This document shows, piece after piece, positions 15,546 to 24,784 of a DNA stretch of 64,000 bases. Both the position numbers and the translations under genes were made by a program. Position 1 is the first letter of the stretch, and every line of letters begins with the position of its first letter. The stretch lies in assembly GCF_003149745.1 (NCBI RefSeq), contig NZ_QGEG01000002.1, forward strand, positions 682,001 to 746,000, in the 5' to 3' direction. A model generated the notes under the pieces. It did not search any database and was not told where the DNA came from. It saw nothing but the letters and a program-made list of their open reading frames with translations. Origin of the DNA: Flagellimonas aquimarina (GTDB taxonomy: Bacteria; Bacteroidota; Bacteroidia; Flavobacteriales; Flavobacteriaceae).

Positions 15546-16889
15546 CTAAACCCCAGTATAATTTGCCGGAGTTATTTTTTTGAGCTCATCCTTGATACTG
15601 CCAGAAACTTCTAGCGTATCAATAAAATTGGCAATGGAGTTTTGGGTAATTTTTTCATTGGTGCGGGTAAGACCTTTTAGGGCCTCATAAGGGTTAGGGT
15701 AGCCCTCTCTCCTTAATATGGTCTGTATGGCCTCAGCAACCACCGCCCAATTGTTTTCTAAATCCTGTTCAAACTTCTCTGCGTTCAGCACTAGTTTGTT
15801 CAATCCTTTTAATGTAGACAAGAAAGCTACCTGTGTATGCCCAAAAGGAACACCTACATTTCTAAGCACGGTACTGTCAGTCAAATCTCGTTGTAATCTA
15901 GAAACAGGGAGTTTGGCGGATAAATGCTCAAAAAGTGCATTGGCAAGCCCTAAGTTTCCTTCAGAATTTTCAAAATCAATAGGATTCACTTTGTGGGGCA
16001 TAGCAGAAGAACCTACTTCCCCTTTTTTAATCTTTTGCTTAAAATAGTCCATGGAGATATAAGTCCACATATCTCTATTCAAGTCAATAAAAATGGTGTT
16101 GATTCGCTTTAAACAATCGAACAGTGCTGCCATATGGTCATAATGTTCAATTTGGGTAGTGGGAAAAGAGTGGTACAACCCCAATTTCTCTTGAACAAAC
16201 TGTTGGCCAAAAGCCTTCCAATCTGTAGTTGGATAGGCAACCTTGTGAGCGTTATAATTTCCAGTGGCTCCTCCAAATTTGGAAGCACTTGGAATATCGT
16301 TCAATAAATTAAACTGTTCTTTTAATCGCTCTACAAAGACATCAATTTCTTTACCTAGTCGAGTAGGGGAGGCAGGTTGCCCGTGGGTTCTTGCAAGCAT
16401 GGGAATATTTGCCCATTCTTCAGCCAATGTCTTTAGCTTTTCAAAAACTTCAAAGTAGAGTGGAACATAAACATCGTTCATGGCCTCTTTAATGGAGAGA
16501 GGAATAGCTGTGTTGTTAATATCTTGGGATGTTAGCCCAAAATGAATGAACTCCTTATATTTTTCTAGACCTAAAGCATCAAACTTTTGTTTTATAAAAT
16601 ACTCAACGGCCTTTACATCATGATTGGTGGTCTTTTCAATTTCTTTGATGGCCAAAGCATCTTCCGCTGAAAAATCAAGATATATTTTCTGTAAATCAGG
16701 GAACATGGCGCTATTAAAATCTGCCAATTGAGGAAGTGGAATTTCGCAGAGCGCAATAAAATATTCAATCTCTACCTGAACTCGGTATTTTATAAGGGCT
16801 TCTTCAGAAAAATAATTTCCTAAGGCTTCAGTTTTATTGCGATATCTGCCATCAATTGGAGAAATGGCGTTGAGTTGGTTTAGAGACAT
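15546..16889 (-). CDS. purB: Adenylosuccinate lyase
   Basis: This 447-residue enzyme splits fumarate from SAICAR and from adenylosuccinate in purine synthesis. The start at MSLNQLNAISPIDGRYRNKT is chosen because this is the conserved N-terminus; a longer frame adds eight unlikely residues. Active-site landmarks are ARTHGQPASPTRLGKE with His169 and the fumarase-superfamily signature GSSAMPHKVNPIDFENSEG (293-311). Length fits the bacterial class. The next gene (16936-17508) lies upstream on the same strand with a 46-nt gap and may share its transcript. Confidence 0.97.
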   Translation of the reverse strand: MSLNQLNAISPIDGRYRNKTEALGNYFSEEALIKYRVQVEIEYFIALCEIPLPQLADFNSAMFPDLQKIYLDFSAEDALAIKEIEKTTNHDVKAVEYFIKQKFDALGLEKYKEFIHFGLTSQDINNTAIPLSIKEAMNDVYVPLYFEVFEKLKTLAEEWANIPMLARTHGQPASPTRLGKEIDVFVERLKEQFNLLNDIPSASKFGGATGNYNAHKVAYPTTDWKAFGQQFVQEKLGLYHSFPTTQIEHYDHMAALFDCLKRINTIFIDLNRDMWTYISMDYFKQKIKKGEVGSSAMPHKVNPIDFENSEGNLGLANALFEHLSAKLPVSRLQRDLTDSTVLRNVGVPFGHTQVAFLSTLKGLNKLVLNAEKFEQDLENNWAVVAEAIQTILRREGYPNPYEALKGLTRTNEKITQNSIANFIDTLEVSGSIKDELKKITPANYTGV

Positions 16890-16935
16890 TGACCGAGTTT
16901 TTGAAAGCAGCAAAGATACTTATTAGTTAAGGAGT

Positions 16936-17508
16936 TTAAAAACCAAGTTTCTTAAGATTTTCCAAGGTTTTTCTGCACCTAAATTTATACCCGGCGGTAC
17001 CTTCATGGGCAGTTTGTTCCAAGATTAATTTTAGTTCTGGATGTACCCAATCGAATTTCATACCTAGGTAATACAAACTGGTCATGGCAAATACTTTGGC
17101 AGCTACTTTATGTTCGCCAATAAGCCAATCAAAGCAAACTGTCATGACTCTTTCCAATTGCTCTTCTGTAATATGCTCTCTAAAAGAGATATCCTTTTTT
17201 TTGAAATAGGCTTCCATTGTCAATTCGCAAATATGAGCCATAGGACGAATGTTGGATTCGGAAGTAAGCTCTTTTAATCCCAATGTGAATGTTTCAAAAT
17301 GGGGCACTAGATATATCAGTTTTTTTCGCATGACATTGTCAAACACCCAACTGGCATTGAATGAATCCGTTTTGTCTTGTGCAAAAACCTCAATTAGCAA
17401 AGGCTCCGTTAATTCTGGATGCCTGGCTAGTTGAGGTACAAGTTGGTTTATCTTTTCTTTAGAAAGTCGACCAGAATTTAGTATTGTGTACAATTGTTTT
17501 TTGGTCAC
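16936..17508 (-). CDS. Conserved hypothetical helical protein upstream of purB
   Basis: The 190-residue protein has no signal peptide or membrane segment and appears almost all helical (LVPQLARHPELTEPLLIEVF, HICELTMEAYFKKKDISFRE, AAKVFAMTSLYYLGMKFDWV, CRKTLENLKKLGF), which suggests a HEAT-like repeat or armadillo-type solenoid. I do not recognise a catalytic motif. Related flavobacterial proteins sit next to purB and are sometimes mislabelled as adenylosuccinate lyase. It is probably cytoplasmic and co-transcribed with purB. Function unknown. Confidence 0.75.
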   Translation of the reverse strand: MTKKQLYTILNSGRLSKEKINQLVPQLARHPELTEPLLIEVFAQDKTDSFNASWVFDNVMRKKLIYLVPHFETFTLGLKELTSESNIRPMAHICELTMEAYFKKKDISFREHITEEQLERVMTVCFDWLIGEHKVAAKVFAMTSLYYLGMKFDWVHPELKLILEQTAHEGTAGYKFRCRKTLENLKKLGF

Positions 17509-17540
17509 AAAATCATATTTTTACTAAAATACCTTGGTAG

Positions 17541-18014
17541 ATGAAAATAGTAAAAAAAATAGCAGTTGCCTTGTTAATTATTTTTGTTGCAATGCAATTT
17601 TATAGGCCAGAAAAAAATATGGCTGAGGGTGATTATGTTGCTGCCTTTGAGGCAGAAACTAAACCAAGTCCGGCCGTGCAACAAATTTTAGAGACTACCT
17701 GTTATGATTGTCATAGTGCCAACACGGTATATCCTTGGTACAATAACATAGCTCCGGTTTCTTATTGGTTGTATGATCATATTGAAGAAGGTAAAGAGCA
17801 TTTAAATTTTTCTGATTGGAATAACTACTCAGTTAAAAAAAAGGACCACAAATTAGAGGAATTGGTGGAAGAAGTGGATGAGGGAGAGATGCCATTGAAT
17901 GAATACACCTGGACCCACAAAGAGGCTAATTTGACCGCAGATCAGAAAAAATTATTGATGGATTGGGCCAAAACCTCTAGGTCTCTTTACCAAGTAGCTG
18001 ATCAACCAGAGTAG
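17541..18014 (+). CDS. Membrane-anchored haem-binding domain protein (single CxxCH)
   Basis: The 157-residue protein has an N-terminal membrane segment (residues 7-20, VALLIIFVAMQF) and a haem-binding-domain body. The motif CYDCH at about residues 54-58 in TTCYDCHSANTVYPWYNNIA is the single c-type haem attachment site of this family, followed by VSYWLYDHIEEGKEHLNFSD and a distal MPLNEYTWTHKEA that may supply a methionine ligand. It is expected in the periplasm, held to the inner membrane; the redox partner is unknown. Its 3' end overlaps the convergent sirtuin gene by 38 nt. Confidence 0.88.
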   Translation: MKIVKKIAVALLIIFVAMQFYRPEKNMAEGDYVAAFEAETKPSPAVQQILETTCYDCHSANTVYPWYNNIAPVSYWLYDHIEEGKEHLNFSDWNNYSVKKKDHKLEELVEEVDEGEMPLNEYTWTHKEANLTADQKKLLMDWAKTSRSLYQVADQPE

Positions 18015-18678
18015 GAACACCCTCTGTTGCAGTTTTAGAGATTACAGTTAGGTTTTCAAAACTTGATTTATCCACACTTGGCTTTGGGTCAACAAAGTAA
18101 ATGGGTGCCTCTCTAGTTACAAAATTGATTAGACTTGCTGCCGGGTACACTTGCATGGAAGTTCCTATTATAATTAAAGTTTTTGCCTGCTGGGTAATGT
18201 GGATAGCCGTTTCTAGCATAGGAACCATTTCTCCGAACCAAACAATATGAGGGCGCAACTGAAACCCATTTTCATCCAAATCTCCCAAAATCAAATCCCT
18301 TTTCCAATCAAGAACATTATTTTCGTTTTGTGTGCTTCTAACTTTAAACAATTCCCCATGTAAATGAACCACATGAGAACTTCCGGCTTGTTCATGCAGA
18401 TTGTCCACATTTTGGGTGATGATACTTACATCGTATTTTTTTTCTAGTGCAACCAAGGATTCATGCCCTGTGTTTGGTAATACTTCCAAAAGCTGTCTGC
18501 GTCTTTGATTATAAAAATCTAGTACTAGCTCGGGGTTTCTCTCAAAACCTTGCGGAGATGCAACTTCCATAACATCATGGCCTTCCCACAACCCGTTGGA
18601 GTCCCTAAACGTTTTTAACCCACTCTCAGCACTTATACCAGCACCGGTAAGAACAACTATTTTTTCTTTTTGACTCAT
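17977..18678 (-). CDS. cobB: SIR2-family NAD-dependent protein deacylase, zinc cysteines absent
   Basis: The 233-residue enzyme removes acyl groups from lysines using NAD. Start MSQKEKIVVLTGAGISAESG is taken over a longer frame because the Rossmann strand begins there. NAD site TGAGIS (11-16), QNVDNLHEQAG (89-99), catalytic His107 in HLHGE, and the LRPHIVWFGEMVP loop (141-153) are all present. Tyr56-x-x-Arg59 (FYNQRRRQ) is the class III pair that favours succinyl or malonyl lysine in E. coli CobB and SIRT5. No cysteine occurs anywhere, so the usual four-cysteine zinc ribbon after residue 113 is missing (VRSTQNENNVLDWKRDLIL). Overlaps the haem-binding gene end to end. Confidence 0.93.
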   Translation of the reverse strand: MSQKEKIVVLTGAGISAESGLKTFRDSNGLWEGHDVMEVASPQGFERNPELVLDFYNQRRRQLLEVLPNTGHESLVALEKKYDVSIITQNVDNLHEQAGSSHVVHLHGELFKVRSTQNENNVLDWKRDLILGDLDENGFQLRPHIVWFGEMVPMLETAIHITQQAKTLIIIGTSMQVYPAASLINFVTREAPIYFVDPKPSVDKSSFENLTVISKTATEGVPTLVDQLLGKET

Positions 18679-18722
18679 AAGTACTAAAAATAAGAAATTC
18701 ATTTTTCGTTATATTGTCGTAT

Positions 18723-19376
18723 ATGTTTAATGATGATTTGTTGACATATCTTCAAAGTTTCCTTACAGAAGATAGGAAACAACGGTTTCTTGATGTATTG
18801 CGGAAGAGGACCAAATACCTTACGGTAGCTATTGAAGATGTATACCAATTGCACAATACTAGCGCGGTCATTAGAAGCTGTGATGCCTTTGGTATCCAAG
18901 AAATACATGTAGTGGAAGATCGATTTGAAAAGCGTTTGGACAAGAACATTGCCATGGGAGCTGAACAATGGGTAGATGTGAACAGATATCAAACCACAAC
19001 AGAATGTATTGCTGCACTTAAAGATATGGGGTATCAAATTGTGGCAACTACCCCGCATAATGATTCTAGATTTCTTTCTCAATTTGAATTGAACACAAAG
19101 ACAGCTCTTTTTTTTGGAACTGAAAAAGAAGGGTTGAGTAAAGAAGTTATGCAAAAAGCCGATGGATTTCTTAAAATTCCAATGGTTGGATTCTCCGAAA
19201 GTCTCAATATTTCTGTTTCAGCTGCTATCATTATTCAGAAGTTGACACAAGAACTAAGAATTTCTGATATTGAATGGCAGTTATCTGATATTGAGATGCT
19301 TGAAAAGCAATTGGATTGGACTAAAAAATCTATAAAAGATGTGGAAAGTATAATAAACAGATACCTTTTAAAATGA
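18723..19376 (+). CDS. trmH: tRNA (guanosine-2'-O)-methyltransferase, TrmH family
   Basis: This 217-residue SPOUT-class methyltransferase methylates the ribose of a tRNA loop guanosine (position 18 in the family). ATG at 18723 is chosen over an upstream TTG because the family N-terminus begins close to FNDDLLTYLQSFLTEDRKQR. Motif 1 is HNTSAVIRSCDAFGIQEIHV with the catalytic arginine, motif 2 FFGTEKEGLS, motif 3 IPMVGFSESLNISVSAAII, which form the SAM-binding trefoil knot. A C-terminal helix (LDWTKKSIKDVESIINRYLL) is typical. Begins 44 nt from the divergent sirtuin start. Confidence 0.93.
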   Translation: MFNDDLLTYLQSFLTEDRKQRFLDVLRKRTKYLTVAIEDVYQLHNTSAVIRSCDAFGIQEIHVVEDRFEKRLDKNIAMGAEQWVDVNRYQTTTECIAALKDMGYQIVATTPHNDSRFLSQFELNTKTALFFGTEKEGLSKEVMQKADGFLKIPMVGFSESLNISVSAAIIIQKLTQELRISDIEWQLSDIEMLEKQLDWTKKSIKDVESIINRYLLK

Positions 19377-19415
19377 AGATTTTGTATTTTAGAGCATAAC
19401 CAATTATAAAATCCA

Positions 19416-19943
19416 ATGATTATTCTACTCTATATTTTAGCTGGGATTGTTTTTATTATTTTAATTCTTGGGCTCATAGCTCCAAAGAGCTACAATGTTT
19501 CACGCTCAATTGAAATAGCCAAACCTAAGGACGTTGTGTTTGAAAATCTTAAGTTTTTAAAGAATCAAGATGCGTGGTCACCTTGGAACAAAAAAGACCC
19601 CAATATGGAGAAAAAGTTCACCGGTACCGATGGTGAAGTGGGGGCAATAAGCTACTGGAACGGAAATAAAGATGTGGGTGAAGGGGAACAGGAGCTCACA
19701 AAGATTGTGAATGGTGAACGTATTGAGTCTGAACTTCGGTTTCTAAAACCTTGGAAATCTACATCTGATGCCTACATAACCACAGAGGAAGTAGGTGAAA
19801 GCAGTACAATGGTCACTTGGGGCTTCTCTGGAAAGAACAAGTTTCCTACTAGTATTTTTATGTTATTTATGAATATGGACAAAGCCGTTGGCGGGGATTT
19901 TGAAGAAGGCTTGGCCAGTTTAAAAGAATTATTGGAGAGGTAA
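19416..19943 (+). CDS. SRPBCC (START-like) domain protein with N-terminal membrane segment
   Basis: The 175-residue protein begins with one strong membrane helix (residues 3-22, ILLYILAGIVFIILILGLIA) followed by a START/SRPBCC-like fold: YNVSRSIEIAKPKDVVFENL opens it, WSPWNKKDPNMEKKFTGTDG is the usual second block, and the last helix is GGDFEEGLASLKELLER. Such folds bind hydrophobic ligands; the ligand is unknown. It is followed after 3 nt by a glyoxalase-fold gene, a pairing that suggests co-expression. Confidence 0.85.
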   Translation: MIILLYILAGIVFIILILGLIAPKSYNVSRSIEIAKPKDVVFENLKFLKNQDAWSPWNKKDPNMEKKFTGTDGEVGAISYWNGNKDVGEGEQELTKIVNGERIESELRFLKPWKSTSDAYITTEEVGESSTMVTWGFSGKNKFPTSIFMLFMNMDKAVGGDFEEGLASLKELLER

Positions 19944-19946
19944 CCT

Positions 19947-20324
19947 ATGGAACAGAACATGGTGGGTTGGTTCGAAATTCCTGTATTGGATATGGATAGG
20001 GCCAAAGCTTTTTATGATGAAGTTTTTAAAATTAAGATTCAAGTTCAGGATTTTGGTGGAACATTAATGGGTTGGTTTCCATGGGCCGAAGGAAAACCGG
20101 GAGCCAATGGTTCTCTCATTAAACATGAGGATTATAAACCTAGCAGTAGAGATGGAGTACTTGTATACTTTGCAAGTTCTGATGTTCAAAATGAACTAAA
20201 TAGAATTGAGAAAGCAGGAGGTGAGATTATAAAGACCAAAACACAAATTAGCCCAGAAGTAGGCTTTATGGGGTTATTTTTAGATACCGAAGGCAATAGG
20301 ATTGCACTGCATTCAAGGAATTGA
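19947..20324 (+). CDS. VOC (glyoxalase/bleomycin-resistance fold) family protein
   Basis: The 125-residue protein is a single vicinal-oxygen-chelate domain built of two babbb modules: MVGWFEIPVLDMDRAKAFYD starts the first, VLVYFASSDVQNELNRIEKA starts the second, and GFMGLFLDTEGNRIALHS closes it with the glutamate-type metal-ligand region replaced by Asn-Arg. Metal-dependent activity is uncertain. It lies 3 nt behind the SRPBCC gene and 3 nt before the convergent amylase stop. Function not assignable. Confidence 0.88.
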   Translation: MEQNMVGWFEIPVLDMDRAKAFYDEVFKIKIQVQDFGGTLMGWFPWAEGKPGANGSLIKHEDYKPSSRDGVLVYFASSDVQNELNRIEKAGGEIIKTKTQISPEVGFMGLFLDTEGNRIALHSRN

Positions 20325-20327
20325 TGC

Positions 20328-22013
20328 TCATTCCACCAATTCCAAAAGCGCAATATCAAAATCGTTTTCAAGAATTACCTTTCCTTTAGTGACCATTACC
20401 TCGGTTTCAGAATAGGTGTCGTACAATTTGGTTCCATCACCAAAAAAGCCTTTTACCCAAAGGGATTTTTTACCTTTTGGCAGATTTAAACCAACTACAA
20501 CCTTGTCTTTATAGTCACCATCTACATACGTTCTAGAGAATACATAGGGTGATTTTGCCAATCTTTTGTGCTTACCTGCACCAACAGCGGGATGGTTTCT
20601 ACGGAATTGACCTAATTTTTGCCAATGCTTGTGTATTTTCTGTGTTTGCGGCAAGCTGTCCAATTCTTCCCAGTTCATAAAAGAACGTAAAGTGGCATCA
20701 CCTTCTGTGCCTTCAATGGTAAGGCTTCTTGCTGTTTCATCCCCATAATAGACTTGTGATGCTCCCGGCGTTAACAACAGGACATTTGCTGAGTAAAAGG
20801 GCTTTTTTCGTTCCTTGTCAAAAGGACTGCCATCATCATGAGAAGTTAAGTAGTTCAACACACTCTTACCTTTTAGCTTGGTGTTTAATAGGCGATTATA
20901 TTTCTTAAAAATGGTTTCATAGTCTTTATGGGCATCGACTTTAAGGTCAAAATTTATGAGACTCTTAAATCCAAAATCAAAAAAATCTACCTTTTTATCC
21001 CCAAAATCAAATGCTCTGCCACCTGAGATACCATAATTATAGACTTCACCAACCATGTAGAAAGGGTTATTGTCCAATATATGGTTTGGGTTCTTTTTCT
21101 TCCAAGTCTCAAAGGCGTAACCGGCCTCTTTATATAAATCTGACCAAGCATTCTCATTAACATGCTTTACAGTATCCACCCGGAACCCATCAACACCAAA
21201 ATCGTTGATATAGTCCGTGAGCCATTTAATGATATAAAATCTAGGGGCTCTAGGATATCCTGTTCGTTCAAAAAATAACTGGAGCTCATCCAATTCTTGA
21301 CTTAAACGACCTTCTTCTTTCCATTTTGCCAGAAGTGCATCTGGCAGCTCCACGGGGTCATCAGATTCTGTTAGAATATCTGGAAGGTTTTCTACCAAGG
21401 TGCAGGCGGTTGTATTCTCATATGTGGTAAACTCACAAGTAGGTCCAGTGCGCACCCACTCTTCTGGCCAAACGGGGTCTTTATCCGTAACTGGCCCAGT
21501 ATGGTTTAGTACTACGTCTAACAATACACGAATACCCTTGGCATGAGCAGATTTCACCAATTTTTCCAAATCTTTTCTGGTTCCAAAACTAGGATCAATT
21601 GCCGTCCAATCTTTGGTCCAATAACCGTGATAGCCATAAGTGTTTCCAGTACCTTCATTGGTAGCACCATGTATTTGCTCAACAACTGGGGTAAACCAAA
21701 TGGCATTTATTCCTAAATCGGTGAAATAACCTTCTTCAATTTTTTCAGTGATTCCCTGAATATCACCCCCTTCAAAACCTCTAAGAACAGCTGTATCCTC
21801 GGTTCTGTCAAAGCTCACATCGTTTTCAGGATTTCCATTATTAAAACGATCTGTTAATAGGAAATAGATGTTGGCACCTTCCCACGCAAAAGGAGCTTCT
21901 TTTTTAGGAATCATTTCTTCAACTACTTTAGTGTCTACTTTAGTTGTTTTTTTTACCTCTTTACAGCCAAAAAGTAAGGGTAGAATTGACATAACAGTAA
22001 GTAGTTTTTTCAT
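20328..22013 (-). CDS. GH13 alpha-amylase-family lipoprotein
   Basis: The 561-residue enzyme hydrolyses alpha-1,4-glucans outside the cytoplasm. The start MKKLLTVMSILPLLFGC gives a lipobox L-F-G-C17. GH13 regions are intact: DVVLNH (166-171), GFRVDTVKH with nucleophile Asp280, MVGEVYN with acid/base Glu323, and TSHDDGSPF with transition-state Asp393/394. A cysteine-bearing insert lies at about 183-250. The C-terminal ~80 residues look like the beta-sandwich domain C. No Sus-type receptor pair is adjacent, so it may act alone or with a locus elsewhere. Which glucan it takes (starch, maltodextrin) is not visible. Confidence 0.93.
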   Translation of the reverse strand: MKKLLTVMSILPLLFGCKEVKKTTKVDTKVVEEMIPKKEAPFAWEGANIYFLLTDRFNNGNPENDVSFDRTEDTAVLRGFEGGDIQGITEKIEEGYFTDLGINAIWFTPVVEQIHGATNEGTGNTYGYHGYWTKDWTAIDPSFGTRKDLEKLVKSAHAKGIRVLLDVVLNHTGPVTDKDPVWPEEWVRTGPTCEFTTYENTTACTLVENLPDILTESDDPVELPDALLAKWKEEGRLSQELDELQLFFERTGYPRAPRFYIIKWLTDYINDFGVDGFRVDTVKHVNENAWSDLYKEAGYAFETWKKKNPNHILDNNPFYMVGEVYNYGISGGRAFDFGDKKVDFFDFGFKSLINFDLKVDAHKDYETIFKKYNRLLNTKLKGKSVLNYLTSHDDGSPFDKERKKPFYSANVLLLTPGASQVYYGDETARSLTIEGTEGDATLRSFMNWEELDSLPQTQKIHKHWQKLGQFRRNHPAVGAGKHKRLAKSPYVFSRTYVDGDYKDKVVVGLNLPKGKKSLWVKGFFGDGTKLYDTYSETEVMVTKGKVILENDFDIALLELVE

Positions 22014-22115
22014 CTTTTGGGATTTTAGCTAAAACTATAAAATGAATGCGGAAATATAAAATTTATTTACGCTCTGTATCTGTAAGCAATTTTGAAAGAT
22101 GGAAATGGTAAGTAT

Positions 22116-22892
22116 TTATCTTCTATTCAATACTTTGTATTCTTCATAACAACTGGAGATGGCATCTAAAATTTGTAGATCGTTTGCCGTATTAATAAAG
22201 GATTTGGAGTAGCTACAGTTGTTTAAGATATCTTCAATGTCAACTTTTTCAAGCTGGAGCAATTCTGTTAGTGTTTCTCTATCAAATTTAGAAGCCAATA
22301 AATTCCGGATATCATCGTCCTCCTTCATCTGCCTTAACTTGCGCATTTGTTTTGGTTTTTTGCCAAAAAGATTTCGTAAAAGGTCAGCAGGATTTAAAAT
22401 GGCCCCTAGAACTTTGGTTACCGCGCTTGGGCTTTTACTGCCTCCCTCGTAACTCTTTTGAAGGCCAGAAATACTATATTGATAGGCGTTGTTAACCGGA
22501 AGGTTTTTTACGTCAATTTCTAGATAACCAGTCAACTGGTAAGGCCTTACAATAACTTCTTCCAAAGCATAAGCAAGTTCGGTCAAGGATATTTCTGTCC
22601 CTTCAAACTTGAACATATCATTGGTGACCCTAACTTTTTGTGATTTAAAACCTAAAAAGGATAGGTACAAAGTATCGTTAACAGCGGCCGGAATTGTAAA
22701 CTTTCCTTTTTGATCGGTGATTGTACCCACTACTTTATTGAGGTTAACAACATGCACGCTTACCATTGGAAAGCTTGTTTGTGCATTAATCACCGTAGCG
22801 TTTAGTTCACCTTCAACTATTGTGTCATCCTCATTTTGAGCAAAACAAAAAAATGAAATGAAGGAAAAAAATGTAAGTAGAACTCTTCTCAT
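22116..22892 (-). CDS. Exported protein with carboxypeptidase-like regulatory domain
   Basis: The 258-residue protein has a signal peptide (MRRVLLTFFSFISFFCFAQ) and one CarboxypepD_reg-like beta-sandwich at about residues 28-115 (GELNATVINAQTSFPMVSVH, GTITDQKGKFTIPAAVNDTL, YLSFLGFKSQKVRV). Unlike TonB receptors with this domain, it ends after a helical tail rich in charged residues (KKPKQMRKLRQMKEDDDIRN) and has no plug or barrel. It may be a periplasmic binding or scaffold protein; function unknown. Stands alone between the amylase and the helicase gene. Confidence 0.82.
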   Translation of the reverse strand: MRRVLLTFFSFISFFCFAQNEDDTIVEGELNATVINAQTSFPMVSVHVVNLNKVVGTITDQKGKFTIPAAVNDTLYLSFLGFKSQKVRVTNDMFKFEGTEISLTELAYALEEVIVRPYQLTGYLEIDVKNLPVNNAYQYSISGLQKSYEGGSKSPSAVTKVLGAILNPADLLRNLFGKKPKQMRKLRQMKEDDDIRNLLASKFDRETLTELLQLEKVDIEDILNNCSYSKSFINTANDLQILDAISSCYEEYKVLNRR

Positions 22893-22967
22893 GCAATCTT
22901 TGTAGTCATAAAAGTACTAAACAAAGAAAAATAAATAGGTGTCCACCATCATTTAATATAGAATTAA

Positions 22968-24728
22968 CTAATAAAAGCCCGGTCTTTTCTTTCCTCCTTT
23001 TTTCCCAGAGTTGTTTTTTCTTCCCCCTCTAAAGGATTTATTATCCCCACCTTTTCTATGTCCTCTCTTTCTATCCCTTTTTTTGCCACCACTTCTTCCA
23101 GAACCTCCAGGATTTTTAGACACTTCAACATTGATAAAACGGCCATCTACTTTAAACTCTGTAAAAGTCTGAAGCACATGATCTGTTACTTGTGCATCGG
23201 TATTAAAAAAGGAGAAGCTGTCTTTTGTATCCACGTTAAAAACGTCTTCCTTTTCAAGATTAAGTGTATCACGTAAAAAGTCTTTTAAGGACATCCAGTC
23301 ATAACCATCACGCTCTCCTACGTTAATGAAGTAGCGTACGGAGCCATTGGATGGTATATCGCCTTTAGAACGTTCTTTTCTATCTCCGCGATCTCTTCCA
23401 TCTTCAGACGAGTTCAAATCTCTGGTTTTACTGTAATAGTTATAAAAGCGCGTAAATTCTACTGAAATAATTTTTTTGAGCAATTCATCTCTATCAACAC
23501 CTTCCAAAACATCGTTTATGGCTGGCAGATAATTGTCTATCTCCGGGTTTATCTCAGTTTCTTTGATTTTACTTGCTAAATGATATAGTTGTATTTCGCA
23601 AATTTCAATACCCGTTGGAATTTTCTTAGAAAGAAAAGCTTGTTGGATTTTGCTTTCAATGGATTTGATTTTTCGTAACTCAGAACGGGTTACGATAACC
23701 ATAGAAATCCCAGACTTTCCAGCACGCCCTGTACGGCCACTACGGTGGGTATACGTTTCTATTTCATCTGGAAGCTGGTAATTAATAACATGCGTAATGT
23801 CATCTACATCAATCCCCCTTGCTGCAACATCTGTGGCAACAAGCATCTGAACCTGTTTTTTTCTAAAGGAATTCATGACCAAATCCCGTTGGTTTTGACT
23901 TAAATCCCCATGCAGTGCCCCTGCATTGTATCCGTCTTCAATAAGTTTCTCGGCAACTTTTTGCGTGTCTCTTTTTGTTCTACAAAATATTACAGAGAAA
24001 ATACCAGGATTGGCATCTGCAAGACGCTTAAGTGCAGAATAACGATCACGTCCACCAACTACATAGTACTCATGCTGTACGGTTGAAGTTCCTGCATTTT
24101 TGGCCCCAATAGTAATTTCTTGAGGTTTGTGCATGAACTTTTTAGCAATAGTGGAAACTTCTCTGGGCATTGTTGCAGAAAACAACCAGGTGAATTTTTC
24201 TTTTGGAGTGTTGGATAAAATGTCCTTAATATCTTCAAAGAAGCCCATGTTCAGCATTTCGTCTGCTTCATCAAGCACACAGTAGTCGATTTTTGAGATA
24301 TCAACCATACCTCTGCCGATCATGTCTTTCATTCTACCGGGAGTGGCCACAACAATTTGTGCTCCTCTCTTAATTTGTCTTGCCTGATCCGAAATACTGG
24401 CACCACCATATATAGCTACAGTGTTTAAGCCTTTAACATATTTCGAATAGAGTTTAAGCTCATTGGTGATTTGTAAACAAAGCTCACGGGTAGGGGAAAG
24501 GATAAGTCCTTGAGTTGTCCTACTGTCAGATTGTATTTTTTGAATCATTGGAAAGCCAAAAGCAGCAGTTTTACCTGTTCCTGTTTGAGCCAGAGCGACC
24601 AAATCGGTCTCTTGTTCCAATAAAATTGGGATTGCTTTTTCTTGTACTTCTGATGGAGTCTCAAATCCTAGGTCGGAAATAGCATCCAATAGGGGTTTGT
24701 CCAACCCCAGGGTTTCAAATTTTGTCAT
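22968..24728 (-). CDS. DEAD-box RNA helicase with C-terminal RNA-binding domain
   Basis: The 586-residue protein starts MTKFETLGLDKPLLDAISDL, a Q-motif start; a longer frame adds eight residues and is rejected. Motifs: AQTGTGKT (47-54), PTREL, GGASISDQ, DEAD (153-156), SATMP (184-188), HRSGRTGRAG. Residues about 445-535 form a DbpA/CsdA-type RNA-recognition domain (VRYFINVGERDGYDWMSLKD). The tail is Gly/Arg/Lys rich (GGSGRSGGKKRDRKRGHRKG). This arrangement fits cold-shock and ribosome-assembly helicases of the CsdA type. A GC-rich leader of about 105 nt precedes it, with a candidate promoter. Confidence 0.95.
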   Translation of the reverse strand: MTKFETLGLDKPLLDAISDLGFETPSEVQEKAIPILLEQETDLVALAQTGTGKTAAFGFPMIQKIQSDSRTTQGLILSPTRELCLQITNELKLYSKYVKGLNTVAIYGGASISDQARQIKRGAQIVVATPGRMKDMIGRGMVDISKIDYCVLDEADEMLNMGFFEDIKDILSNTPKEKFTWLFSATMPREVSTIAKKFMHKPQEITIGAKNAGTSTVQHEYYVVGGRDRYSALKRLADANPGIFSVIFCRTKRDTQKVAEKLIEDGYNAGALHGDLSQNQRDLVMNSFRKKQVQMLVATDVAARGIDVDDITHVINYQLPDEIETYTHRSGRTGRAGKSGISMVIVTRSELRKIKSIESKIQQAFLSKKIPTGIEICEIQLYHLASKIKETEINPEIDNYLPAINDVLEGVDRDELLKKIISVEFTRFYNYYSKTRDLNSSEDGRDRGDRKERSKGDIPSNGSVRYFINVGERDGYDWMSLKDFLRDTLNLEKEDVFNVDTKDSFSFFNTDAQVTDHVLQTFTEFKVDGRFINVEVSKNPGGSGRSGGKKRDRKRGHRKGGDNKSFRGGRKNNSGKKGGKKRPGFY

Positions 24729-24784
24729 TGTGGTATATACCTTAAATCGCAAATATGTTGTGTTGTATAGAGCGATTTTGTACT

